From positions 1 to 5,168 of the forward strand of contig CARDPF010000227.1 in assembly GCA_948960675.1 (NCBI GenBank): DNA of 5,168 nucleotides, written 5' to 3'. Below, piece after piece: positions 1 through 5,168 of the stretch (the first letter of the stretch is position 1; every line of letters begins with the position of its first letter). The notes beneath the pieces were generated by a model. It had not been told where the DNA came from and searched no databases. It saw only the letters and a list, made by a program, of their open reading frames with translations. The stretch comes from an uncultured Eisenbergiella sp. (GTDB lineage Bacteria; Bacillota; Clostridia; Lachnospirales; Lachnospiraceae). Both the position numbers and the translations under genes were made by a program.

Positions 1-1
1 C

Positions 2-769
2 ATCCACGGATTGGACTGGCAGCGGGCCAAATGGGGCGGCTTTGCGACCAGGGTGCTGCGGTTCGGGGAAAAAATGGCGGCCAAATATGCGGATGAGGTG
101 ATCGTGCTGTCCAAAAACGTGCAGGCGTATTTTGAGGAAACCTATGGGCGCAAAACCCTGTATATTCCCAACGGTGTCAACAGGCCGGACAGGGTAGAGG
201 CTGATTTGATCCGGAAGCAATACGGACTGGAAAAGGACGGTTACTTCCTGTTTTTGGCGCGGATTGTGCCGGAAAAGGGGCTCCATTATCTGATAGAGGC
301 ATTTTCTAAAATCCAGACGGACAAAAAACTGGTAATCGCCGGCGGCGTCAGCCATTCGCAGGAGTATTTGGATAAAATCATGGCCATGGCGGAGGCGGAT
401 GAGAGGATTCTCTGGACGGATTTTGTGCAGGGGCGCGTGCTGGAGGAGCTTTGCTCCAACGCTTATGTGTATGTGTTGCCCAGCGATGTGGAGGGCATGT
501 CGGTCAGCCTTTTGGAGGCCATGAGTTACGCAAACTGTTGTCTGGTCAGCGATATTGCGGAAAACCTGGAAGTGGTGGGGGAGTGTGCGGTTTCTTTTCA
601 CAAGTCGGATACGGCCGATTTGCAAAGCAAGCTGGAATGGCTGCTAGGGCATCCCGAAAAGGTGGACGCGTACAGGCAGGAAAGCGCGGATTATATCTGT
701 GCAAAATACAATTGGGATGATGTAGTTGGGCAGACGCTTGCAGTCTACCGAAAATTGGGGGGCAGATAG
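2..769 (+). CDS. GT4-family glycosyltransferase, C-terminal part (5' truncated by window edge)
   Basis: This is the C-terminal 255 residues of a GT-B-fold, GT4-type glycosyltransferase. Such enzymes transfer a sugar from a nucleotide-sugar donor to a growing, usually lipid-linked, glycan at the cytoplasmic membrane face. The frame is open from base 2 and begins with IHGLDWQRAKWG, the conserved end of the N-terminal domain in many GT4 enzymes. The TTG at 11 is therefore an internal codon, and about 100-130 upstream residues lie outside the window. The segment ADEVIVLSKN...IPNGV is the usual link into the donor-binding domain. That domain shows an Arg (codon 260) and a Lys in PEKG (codon 275), which contact the nucleotide diphosphate in this family. 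It also has the EX7E motif EGMSVSLLEAM, with Glu codons at 491 and 515. The C-terminal helix ends at TAG 767-769 with no visible damage. It precedes an ABC flippase gene, as expected in a surface-polysaccharide cluster. The donor sugar and the acceptor cannot be read from the sequence. Confidence 0.93.
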   Translation: MHGLDWQRAKWGGFATRVLRFGEKMAAKYADEVIVLSKNVQAYFEETYGRKTLYIPNGVNRPDRVEADLIRKQYGLEKDGYFLFLARIVPEKGLHYLIEAFSKIQTDKKLVIAGGVSHSQEYLDKIMAMAEADERILWTDFVQGRVLEELCSNAYVYVLPSDVEGMSVSLLEAMSYANCCLVSDIAENLEVVGECAVSFHKSDTADLQSKLEWLLGHPEKVDAYRQESADYICAKYNWDDVVGQTLAVYRKLGGR

Positions 770-822
770 CTGTCTGGTATTACCGGAACCGTTAGCAAAA
801 GCGAAAGGAAACAGGGGAAACC
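770..822 (+). other. Short intergenic gap, no terminator or promoter seen
   Basis: These 53 bases are the longest non-coding stretch in the window. They contain no GC-rich hairpin followed by a T-run and no well-spaced -35/-10 pair. The only visible signals are two purine-rich stretches near the right end, around 804-810 and 813-817, which serve the next gene. The absence of a terminator supports read-through from the glycosyltransferase gene into the transporter gene. Confidence 0.6.
813..817 (+). promoter_or_regulatory. Ribosome binding site for the ABC transporter gene
   Basis: AGGGG lies 5 nt before the ATG at 823. A second purine stretch, AAAGGAA, sits slightly further upstream at 804-810. 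Together they support the ATG at 823 as the start. Confidence 0.65.
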
Positions 823-2565
823 ATGCTGACAAAATTGCGCTATATTTTTGACAGAAAAGATAAAATTAAAATATTGTTCCTGCTTGTAATAGTGGTGGTG
901 GGAAGCTTTCTGGAATTGATGGGAGTGGCCATTTTCAGCCCTTTTGTGAATGTCATCATGGATCCTTCCAGCATTCAGGAATCGGATCTTTTGCGCTTTT
1001 TGTATGAACGGGGCGGTTTTTTACAGTCCAGGGATTTTCTGGCGGCCATTGCAGGGGCGATTATCTTTATTTATATTTTTAAGAATGTTTTTATTGCGCT
1101 GGAGCGGAACTGGATCTACAAATTTTCTTACGGGATTCAGAAAAAAATATCGGTGCGGCTGCTGCGTTCTTATATTCAGGAGCCCTATACCTTTCATTTG
1201 AGCAAAAATATCGCAGTGCTGCAGCGGAGCCTGCAGGAGGATACCGATCTGTTCACCAAGGGGATCATCCATGTGATGGAACTGATCGCGGAGGTTGTCG
1301 TGTGTATGGTTCTGGGTATTTTCCTGTTTTCGGAGAGCCAGTCCATCACCGTGATCGTGCTGGTGATGCTGGTGTTGTGTATCGGTATTTTTACAACGAT
1401 CTCCAAAAAGTTCTCCAAAAATTTAGGGGCCCAGTGTCAGGTTTACAAGGGAAAGCTCTACCAGTGGGTAAACCAGTCGCTGGGGGGCATCAAGGAACTT
1501 AAAATCCTCAACCGGGAGGACTATTTTGTGGACTCCTATGAGGAGTATTTCGGAAAATACATTTACGGACTGCGCATCAACCGGCTAATCGCGGTGCTGC
1601 CCCGCTACTTTGTGGAGGCGGTCTGTATGTCCAGCCTGCTTTTAGCCATCCTTGTGAAAATGTTTTGGGGGCAGGGGGACATCACCAACTATATTTCCCA
1701 GCTGGCCGTGTTTGCGGTGGCGGCTTTCCGGCTGCTTCCGGCGGTGGGCAAGATCAACGAGCATGTAGCCGACATCCTCTATTCTTATCCGTCCCTGGAT
1801 TTGATTTACCATGACTTAAAGCAGATCGAGGAGGAGCCGGAAGCCAAGGCAAAGGAGGAGATGGACTGGAGCTTTGGCCGGGAAATCCGGGTCAAAAGCG
1901 TAAGCTACCATTATCCGGATGCGGAGGAACAGGTGCTAAACGCCGTGAATCTTACGATTCCGAAGGGAAAAACCGCAGCCTTCATCGGTCCCTCCGGTGC
2001 GGGAAAAACCACGATGGTGGACATTATTTTGGGACTCTTACGGCCGCAGATGGGCAGGGTGTATGCGGACGATTTAAATATCCATAAGCATTCTTATGTG
2101 TGGCAGCGGGAAATCGGCTATATCCCGCAGGTGATTTATTTGTCCGACGATACCATCCGCAACAATATCGCTTTCGGAATCCGCAGGGAGAATATCGACG
2201 AGGAGGCGGTATTGGAGGCGGTAAAAAAGGCGCAGCTGTTTGAGTTTATCGAAAATCTGCCCGACGGGCTGGATACATTTGTGGGAGACCGGGGGGTACG
2301 CCTTTCCGGGGGACAGCGGCAGCGCATCGGTATCGCCAGGGCGCTGTACCATGACCCTGAGGTGCTGGTACTAGACGAGGCGACTTCCGCCTTAGACAGT
2401 GAGACGGAGGCGGCTGTTATGGAGGCCATCGACCATTTACAGGGACAGAAAACCATCCTGATCATTGCCCACCGGCTGACCACCATACGGAATGCGGATA
2501 TCGTGTTCGAGGTGGCTGACGGCAAGGTGCGTGAGAGGCCGAAGCAGGAAGTTTTGGGAGAGTGA
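823..2565 (+). CDS. ABC transporter, fused membrane and ATPase domains (lipid-linked oligosaccharide flippase type)
   Basis: A complete 580-aa half-transporter of the type IV exporter class (MsbA/PglK-like), expected to dimerise and use ATP to move a lipid-linked substrate across the cytoplasmic membrane. The N-terminal half has six hydrophobic segments near residues 17-43, 72-94, 150-171, 175-194, 263-284 and 289-310. The ATPase domain follows from about residue 365. It has an intact Walker A GPSGAGKT (389-396, Lys395), Q-loop Gln436, signature LSGGQ (494-498), Walker B VLVLDE (Asp518, Glu519), D-loop SALD and H-loop His550, so both halves should be catalytically competent. The length matches PglK/WlaB-type flippases (about 560-600 aa). 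Family knowledge gives the export role. The specific substrate, an undecaprenyl-pyrophosphate glycan, is inferred from the flanking glycosyltransferases; a general lipid or peptide exporter is the alternative. The next gene starts 3 nt after its stop. Confidence 0.93.
   Translation: MLTKLRYIFDRKDKIKILFLLVIVVVGSFLELMGVAIFSPFVNVIMDPSSIQESDLLRFLYERGGFLQSRDFLAAIAGAIIFIYIFKNVFIALERNWIYKFSYGIQKKISVRLLRSYIQEPYTFHLSKNIAVLQRSLQEDTDLFTKGIIHVMELIAEVVVCMVLGIFLFSESQSITVIVLVMLVLCIGIFTTISKKFSKNLGAQCQVYKGKLYQWVNQSLGGIKELKILNREDYFVDSYEEYFGKYIYGLRINRLIAVLPRYFVEAVCMSSLLLAILVKMFWGQGDITNYISQLAVFAVAAFRLLPAVGKINEHVADILYSYPSLDLIYHDLKQIEEEPEAKAKEEMDWSFGREIRVKSVSYHYPDAEEQVLNAVNLTIPKGKTAAFIGPSGAGKTTMVDIILGLLRPQMGRVYADDLNIHKHSYVWQREIGYIPQVIYLSDDTIRNNIAFGIRRENIDEEAVLEAVKKAQLFEFIENLPDGLDTFVGDRGVRLSGGQRQRIGIARALYHDPEVLVLDEATSALDSETEAAVMEAIDHLQGQKTILIIAHRLTTIRNADIVFEVADGKVRERPKQEVLGE
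2556..2560 (+). promoter_or_regulatory. Ribosome binding site supporting a TTG start
   Basis: GGGAG lies inside the last codons of the ABC gene, 8 nt before the TTG at 2569. It decides the start of the next gene. The first in-frame ATG, at 2701, has no comparably placed site and would delete the first membrane helix and the conserved first-loop Asp. Confidence 0.7.
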
Positions 2566-2568
2566 CGG

Positions 2569-4095
2569 TTGAAAGAGAAAATTTTTTATGTAGGGCTGGG
2601 AGCTGCAGTATTGTTGTTTCTGGCCTTTGCAGGGCAGCCCGGATATTATGAATACCCGGACAGCTGGCAGTATATTACCATCAAGGGGGCGGAGGGGGTG
2701 ATGCCGCTCTACCAGCTGTTCATCCATTTGCACAGGCTGGCTTTGGGGGAAGGACGTTTTTTATACGGCGTTGTCGTGACCCAGACGCTTCTTACCGCCC
2801 TGTGCCTTTTTTTCTTTATGTTTTGGATTTACAGGCGGTTTCGTCCGGGACTTTGGGTGATGGGGCTTGGGACGCTTGTGCTGCTGGTTCCTTTTACGCT
2901 GGATTTTCCGCAGGTGCTGGTAAATCACAGTATCCTGACGGAGGCGTTGACGTATCCCCTTTTTTACCTGTTTGTGGCCGCGTTTGCCGAAAGCGTGATC
3001 GGCGGCAGGGCGCGCTGGCTTTTGGGGGCGTTTGGGATAGCGCTGCTGTTGGCCTTAACCCGGACGCAGATGCAGATTTGCTTCGGGTTTGCCGCGTTGG
3101 CGTTGTTTTATCAGATTGTGGCGAAAACGGCCAAAAGGCCGGTGGGTATCCGGCTGCTTGGCTGCTTGGCTGCCGTGTTTGCCGGGGCCTTTGCGCTTTT
3201 GGCCTCGGAGATGGTTTTGCTGCAGGCAAACGGCAGGCTGCAGACGGTCGCGGCAAGGGAGGCCGCCAGACTTGGGGATGGTGCACAGGCAGAAACGGCG
3301 GATTGGGCGGAAAGGGCTGTGGCATGGGAATCTTTAGGGGGAGGGCAGGCTGTCAGGCCACGGAATGGGATAGTGGCTGCAGCGGCCGCCGTCCCGGTAC
3401 AGGCGGACAGCAGCAATGTGACCGGCCAGTTTGACAGCGTCCTTCTCTGCCGCACGCTTTATGAGATGGAGGAGGAAGACAGCGCGCTGTTTTCCGATCC
3501 CGAAATACAAAAGCTGTTCCTAAAATTTTATGGGGCGGCGGAAAGTACCAAGGCCCGCTATGCCTATGCGGGTAAGGGGCTCTGGAAGTGGAAGGACATC
3601 ATGAACGGCACGGCGCAGGGGGCATACACTTCCACGGAGGGCTGGAAGGCTTACCGGGAGGAGAACCCGGAGTCTGCGCTTTTGCAAAACCAGACGCAGG
3701 CAAACCGGATTGTTGCGTTTGCCCTGCTGAAAAAGCACTGGCCCAGAATGCTGTATCATACGCTGTGCATGCTGCCGCAGGGGTTTGTCAGCACCGTATT
3801 TTTTCAGGTGGAAAAAATCTACGGGCTCTGCCATCTCTACACGCTGGCGGTTTATGCGGCTGCCATCATCCTGCTTGCGGTGGGCGGCAGGCGGAAATGG
3901 TTTGCCCCAGAGCGGGGAAAGTTTATGCTTTGCGCCCTTGTGCTAAACGCCGGGATGGTGGTAGTGATCAGCGTGGTATTTTTTGGGATGCAGCGTTATG
4001 TGATTTACGGGTTCGGCATATTTTATATGGCGCTTTTGCTGCTGGCAGAGCAGTGTGGGAGAGAACTATGGAAAAAAAGAAAAAGCCGCTTTTGA
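2569..4095 (+). CDS. Polytopic membrane protein, probable GT-C-type glycosyltransferase
   Basis: A 508-aa integral membrane protein not recognised as a named gene. It starts at TTG. About ten membrane segments are visible, near residues 5-21, 63-87, 95-111, 123-142, 148-163, 167-183, 194-218, 425-440, 452-474 and 476-494. Positively charged loops (RRFR, GGRAR, KTAKR, GGRRK, KKRK) alternate so that both ends are cytoplasmic. This places the YPDSW motif (Asp31) in the first outer loop and Glu125 (SILTEAL) at the outer end of helix 4, the arrangement known for the catalytic Asp and acidic partner in GT-C enzymes using polyprenyl-phosphate sugars. A large outer region of about 200 residues (219-424) separates helices 7 and 8; its alanine-rich part near 272-283 looks poorly conserved. 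Position between a flippase and a polyprenyl-phosphate-sugar synthase supports a sugar-transfer role on the outer face. An O-antigen-type polymerase is a less likely alternative. The function is inferred; the membrane topology is directly apparent. Confidence 0.72.
   Translation: MKEKIFYVGLGAAVLLFLAFAGQPGYYEYPDSWQYITIKGAEGVMPLYQLFIHLHRLALGEGRFLYGVVVTQTLLTALCLFFFMFWIYRRFRPGLWVMGLGTLVLLVPFTLDFPQVLVNHSILTEALTYPLFYLFVAAFAESVIGGRARWLLGAFGIALLLALTRTQMQICFGFAALALFYQIVAKTAKRPVGIRLLGCLAAVFAGAFALLASEMVLLQANGRLQTVAAREAARLGDGAQAETADWAERAVAWESLGGGQAVRPRNGIVAAAAAVPVQADSSNVTGQFDSVLLCRTLYEMEEEDSALFSDPEIQKLFLKFYGAAESTKARYAYAGKGLWKWKDIMNGTAQGAYTSTEGWKAYREENPESALLQNQTQANRIVAFALLKKHWPRMLYHTLCMLPQGFVSTVFFQVEKIYGLCHLYTLAVYAAAIILLAVGGRRKWFAPERGKFMLCALVLNAGMVVVISVVFFGMQRYVIYGFGIFYMALLLLAEQCGRELWKKRKSRF
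3152..3173 (+). repeat. Short tandem repeat, 8-bp unit GGCTGCTT, 2.75 copies
   Basis: Units at 3152-3159 and 3160-3167 are identical, and 3168-3173 repeats the first six bases. The repeat lies in the start of helix 7 of the membrane protein (residues RLLGCLAA). The unit length is not a multiple of three, so gain or loss of one unit would shift the frame. The copy number is low, and chance in Leu/Ala-rich coding sequence is a reasonable explanation. Confidence 0.55.
4057..4061 (+). promoter_or_regulatory. Ribosome binding site fixing the GT2 start inside the upstream gene
   Basis: GGGAG, extended to GGGAGAG, lies 6 nt before the ATG at 4068, within the 3' end of the membrane-protein gene. It shows that the GT2 gene starts at 4068, although its frame stays open far upstream. 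Confidence 0.75.
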
Positions 4096-4781
4096 TCATA
4101 CCGGCTTTTAACGAAGAGGAAAATATCGAGAAGATTGTCCGGAACTTGGAGGAACATTATCCCCAGTACGATTATGTGGTGATCAACGACGGATCAACGG
4201 ATCATACCGGGGAAATCTGTGAGGAGAAGGGCTTTAACGTGGTGAACCTTCCCATCAATTTAGGGATTGGCGGCGCCGTGCAGACCGGATACCGGTACGC
4301 CAAAAAGTACGGATATGCGGTGGCCGTGCAGATCGACGGGGACGGGCAGCACGATGTATCCTTTGTGGAAAAGGTGGTGCAGCCCATTTTGGACGGCAAA
4401 GCCAATGTGGTGGTGGGTTCCCGGTTTTTGGAGCGGGAGGGCTTCCAGTCCTCGGCTTCCAGAAGGATGGGAATCGGCATTTTGAGCGCGCTGATCCGGC
4501 TATGCACGGGGGTGCAGGTCAAGGATGTCACCAGCGGCTTTAGGGCAGTGGACAGGCGCTTTATCGAGATTTACGCGGCAGACTACCCCTCCGATTATCC
4601 GGAGCCGGAGGCGGTTATCACAGCGGTGATGTACCACGGCAAAATCAAAGAGGTTCCGGTGGTGATGCGGGAGCGGCAAAACGGGGAGAGTTCCATTGAT
4701 TTTCGGAAATCCGTGTACTATATGATCAAGGTGACACTGGCGATACTCATCCGGCGGATCAGCTATGGGGTGAGAAGATAA
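4068..4781 (+). CDS. GT2 glycosyltransferase, polyprenyl-phosphate sugar synthase type (DPM1/DPG-synthase-like)
   Basis: A complete 237-aa enzyme of the GT-A fold. Relatives move mannose or glucose from GDP- or UDP-sugar to a polyprenyl phosphate at the cytoplasmic membrane face. Visible motifs in order are IPAFNEEENI (11-20), VINDGSTDHT (38-47), the NLGIGGAVQTGYRYA segment (64-78), QIDGDGQHD (88-96) with the metal-binding DXD at Asp90/Asp92, VVGSRF (115-120) and VTSGFRAVDRRF (154-165). There is no C-terminal pair of transmembrane helices, unlike GtrB-type relatives, so membrane association would need a partner or the basic C-terminal helix. The start at 4068 is chosen because homology to the family begins at once and a good ribosome site precedes it. 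The frame is open back to 3588, but those 160 codons are a shadow of the upstream gene. It overlaps that gene by 28 nt, implying translational coupling. The DUF2304 gene follows 18 nt later, a common pairing. The sugar is not determined. Confidence 0.93.
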   Translation: MEKKKKPLLIIPAFNEEENIEKIVRNLEEHYPQYDYVVINDGSTDHTGEICEEKGFNVVNLPINLGIGGAVQTGYRYAKKYGYAVAVQIDGDGQHDVSFVEKVVQPILDGKANVVVGSRFLEREGFQSSASRRMGIGILSALIRLCTGVQVKDVTSGFRAVDRRFIEIYAADYPSDYPEPEAVITAVMYHGKIKEVPVVMRERQNGESSIDFRKSVYYMIKVTLAILIRRISYGVRR

Positions 4782-4786
4782 AGGAG
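4781..4786 (+). promoter_or_regulatory. Candidate ribosome binding site of the DUF2304 gene, long spacing
   Basis: AAGGAG begins on the last base of the GT2 stop codon. It lies 13 nt before the ATG at 4800, longer than the usual 5-9 nt. An in-frame TAA directly precedes that ATG, so no earlier start exists. A weaker purine stretch, AAAAG at 4790-4794, is closer. Confidence 0.5.
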
Positions 4787-4799
4787 TGCAAAAGTTTAA

Positions 4800-5168
4800 A
4801 TGAGATCGAGTATTTTGCCCACGAACCTGCGCATTACGCTGGCCATTGCGCTGGTGGTATATTTGGTGCTGATTTTAGTGTTTTTAAAAAATAAGGCCAT
4901 TGAATTAAAATATACCCTTTTGTGGCTGCTGGCGGGGGTGGCCATGGCGGTGCTGGTGATTTTTCCCAACGTTTTACCCTGGTTTATCCATCTGCTTGGC
5001 GTGACGGATAATATGAACGGCCTGTTTTTGATCTGTATCGCCTTTTTGATGATGCTTTTGATGGAACTGACCTCCATTGTCTCCAGGCAGGCGCGCAAAA
5101 TCCGCAGCCTGACGCAGGGACAGGCCATACTGGAACGGGAAGTGCGGGAACTGCTCAAGGAGGAAGAT
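4800..5168 (+). CDS. DUF2304 family small membrane protein (3' end beyond window)
   Basis: An open frame of 123 codons from ATG 4800 to the window edge with no stop, so the gene is 3' partial. It is probably nearly complete, because the family is usually about 110-130 aa. Hydrophobic segments are near residues 10-29, 38-56 and 73-93. The central stretch ELKYTLLWLLAG followed by IFPNVLPWFIHLLGV matches the typical DUF2304 pattern (a Y-LLW helix followed by a FP...W...LLG loop). A final charged segment from residue 95 to the edge (SRQARKIRSL...EREVRELLKEED) looks like a cytoplasmic amphipathic or coiled-coil tail. DUF2304 genes are frequently found beside GT2 polyprenyl-phosphate-sugar synthases. 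Their biochemical role is not established; anchoring, activating or positioning the soluble GT2 enzyme is an inference. The ATG follows an in-frame stop immediately, so the start is well bounded. Codon use resembles the preceding genes. Confidence 0.85.
   Translation, partial: MRSSILPTNLRITLAIALVVYLVLILVFLKNKAIELKYTLLWLLAGVAMAVLVIFPNVLPWFIHLLGVTDNMNGLFLICIAFLMMLLMELTSIVSRQARKIRSLTQGQAILEREVRELLKEED

Noticed and set aside
11..13. TTG at 11 as the true start of the GT4 gene
   Set aside because: The conserved IHG residues directly upstream are in frame and the family needs an N-terminal domain, so the gene begins outside the window.
755..780. Possible promoter, TTGGGG followed by TGGTAT
   Set aside because: The spacing is only 14 nt and the second element is far from TATAAT, so it is not supported over read-through from upstream.
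773..795. Small inverted repeat (GGTATTACC) in the intergenic gap as a terminator or operator
   Set aside because: It is too short to form a stable stem, has no T-run, and a 9-base palindrome of this kind is expected by chance.
2136..2525. Minus-strand open frame of 129 codons inside the ABC gene
   Set aside because: It lies opposite the ATPase domain, whose motifs are all intact. The antisense translation is Ser-rich and unrelated to any family I recognise.
2894..3455. Several overlapping open frames on both strands (minus 2894-3325, minus 3111-3455, plus 2802-3434)
   Set aside because: They are shadows of a GC-rich, Ala/Leu-rich part of the membrane-protein gene. Their translations are Pro/Ser/Arg- or Gly/Cys-rich with no domain and no ribosome site.
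4796..5158. Minus-strand open frame of 120 codons at the right edge
   Set aside because: It is antisense to the clear DUF2304 reading frame, which has coherent membrane helices and the family pattern. The antisense translation is Ser/Thr/Lys-rich and featureless.

Overview
The window is a stretch of about 5.2 kb, roughly half G+C, coding on the plus strand throughout. It reads as the interior of a cell-surface glycan (extracellular polysaccharide, capsule or cell-wall glycopolymer) biosynthesis operon. The purine-rich Shine-Dalgarno sites, the TTG start, the moderate GC and the gene content fit a Gram-positive Firmicute, most likely a clostridial gut-type organism (Lachnospiraceae or a relative). 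That assignment is an inference from style, not from a marker gene.

Layout, left to right: (1) the C-terminal part of a GT4-family glycosyltransferase that enters from the left edge; (2) a 53-bp gap; (3) a complete 580-aa ABC exporter half-transporter (membrane domain fused to ATPase) of the lipid-linked-oligosaccharide flippase / MsbA type; (4) after a 3-nt gap, a 508-aa polytopic membrane protein starting at TTG, with the first-loop Asp and later Glu expected of a GT-C-type, polyprenyl-phosphate-sugar-dependent glycosyltransferase; (5) overlapping it by 28 nt, a 237-aa soluble GT2 enzyme of the dolichol-phosphate-mannose / polyprenyl-phosphate-glucose synthase type; (6) a small DUF2304-type membrane protein with three membrane segments and a charged, coiled-coil-like tail, which runs off the right edge.

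Proposed division of labour (inference from families and order): the GT4 enzyme adds a sugar to a lipid-linked glycan on the cytoplasmic face and the ABC protein flips that glycan. The GT2 enzyme, possibly anchored or assisted by the DUF2304 protein, charges polyprenyl phosphate with a sugar. The GT-C-like protein then uses that lipid-linked sugar to decorate the glycan on the outer face. Spacings of 3 nt, -28 nt and 18 nt point to co-transcription and translational coupling of the last four genes. No RNA gene, CRISPR array, insertion sequence, clear promoter or terminator was seen. The sequence does not show which sugars are used or what the final polymer is.
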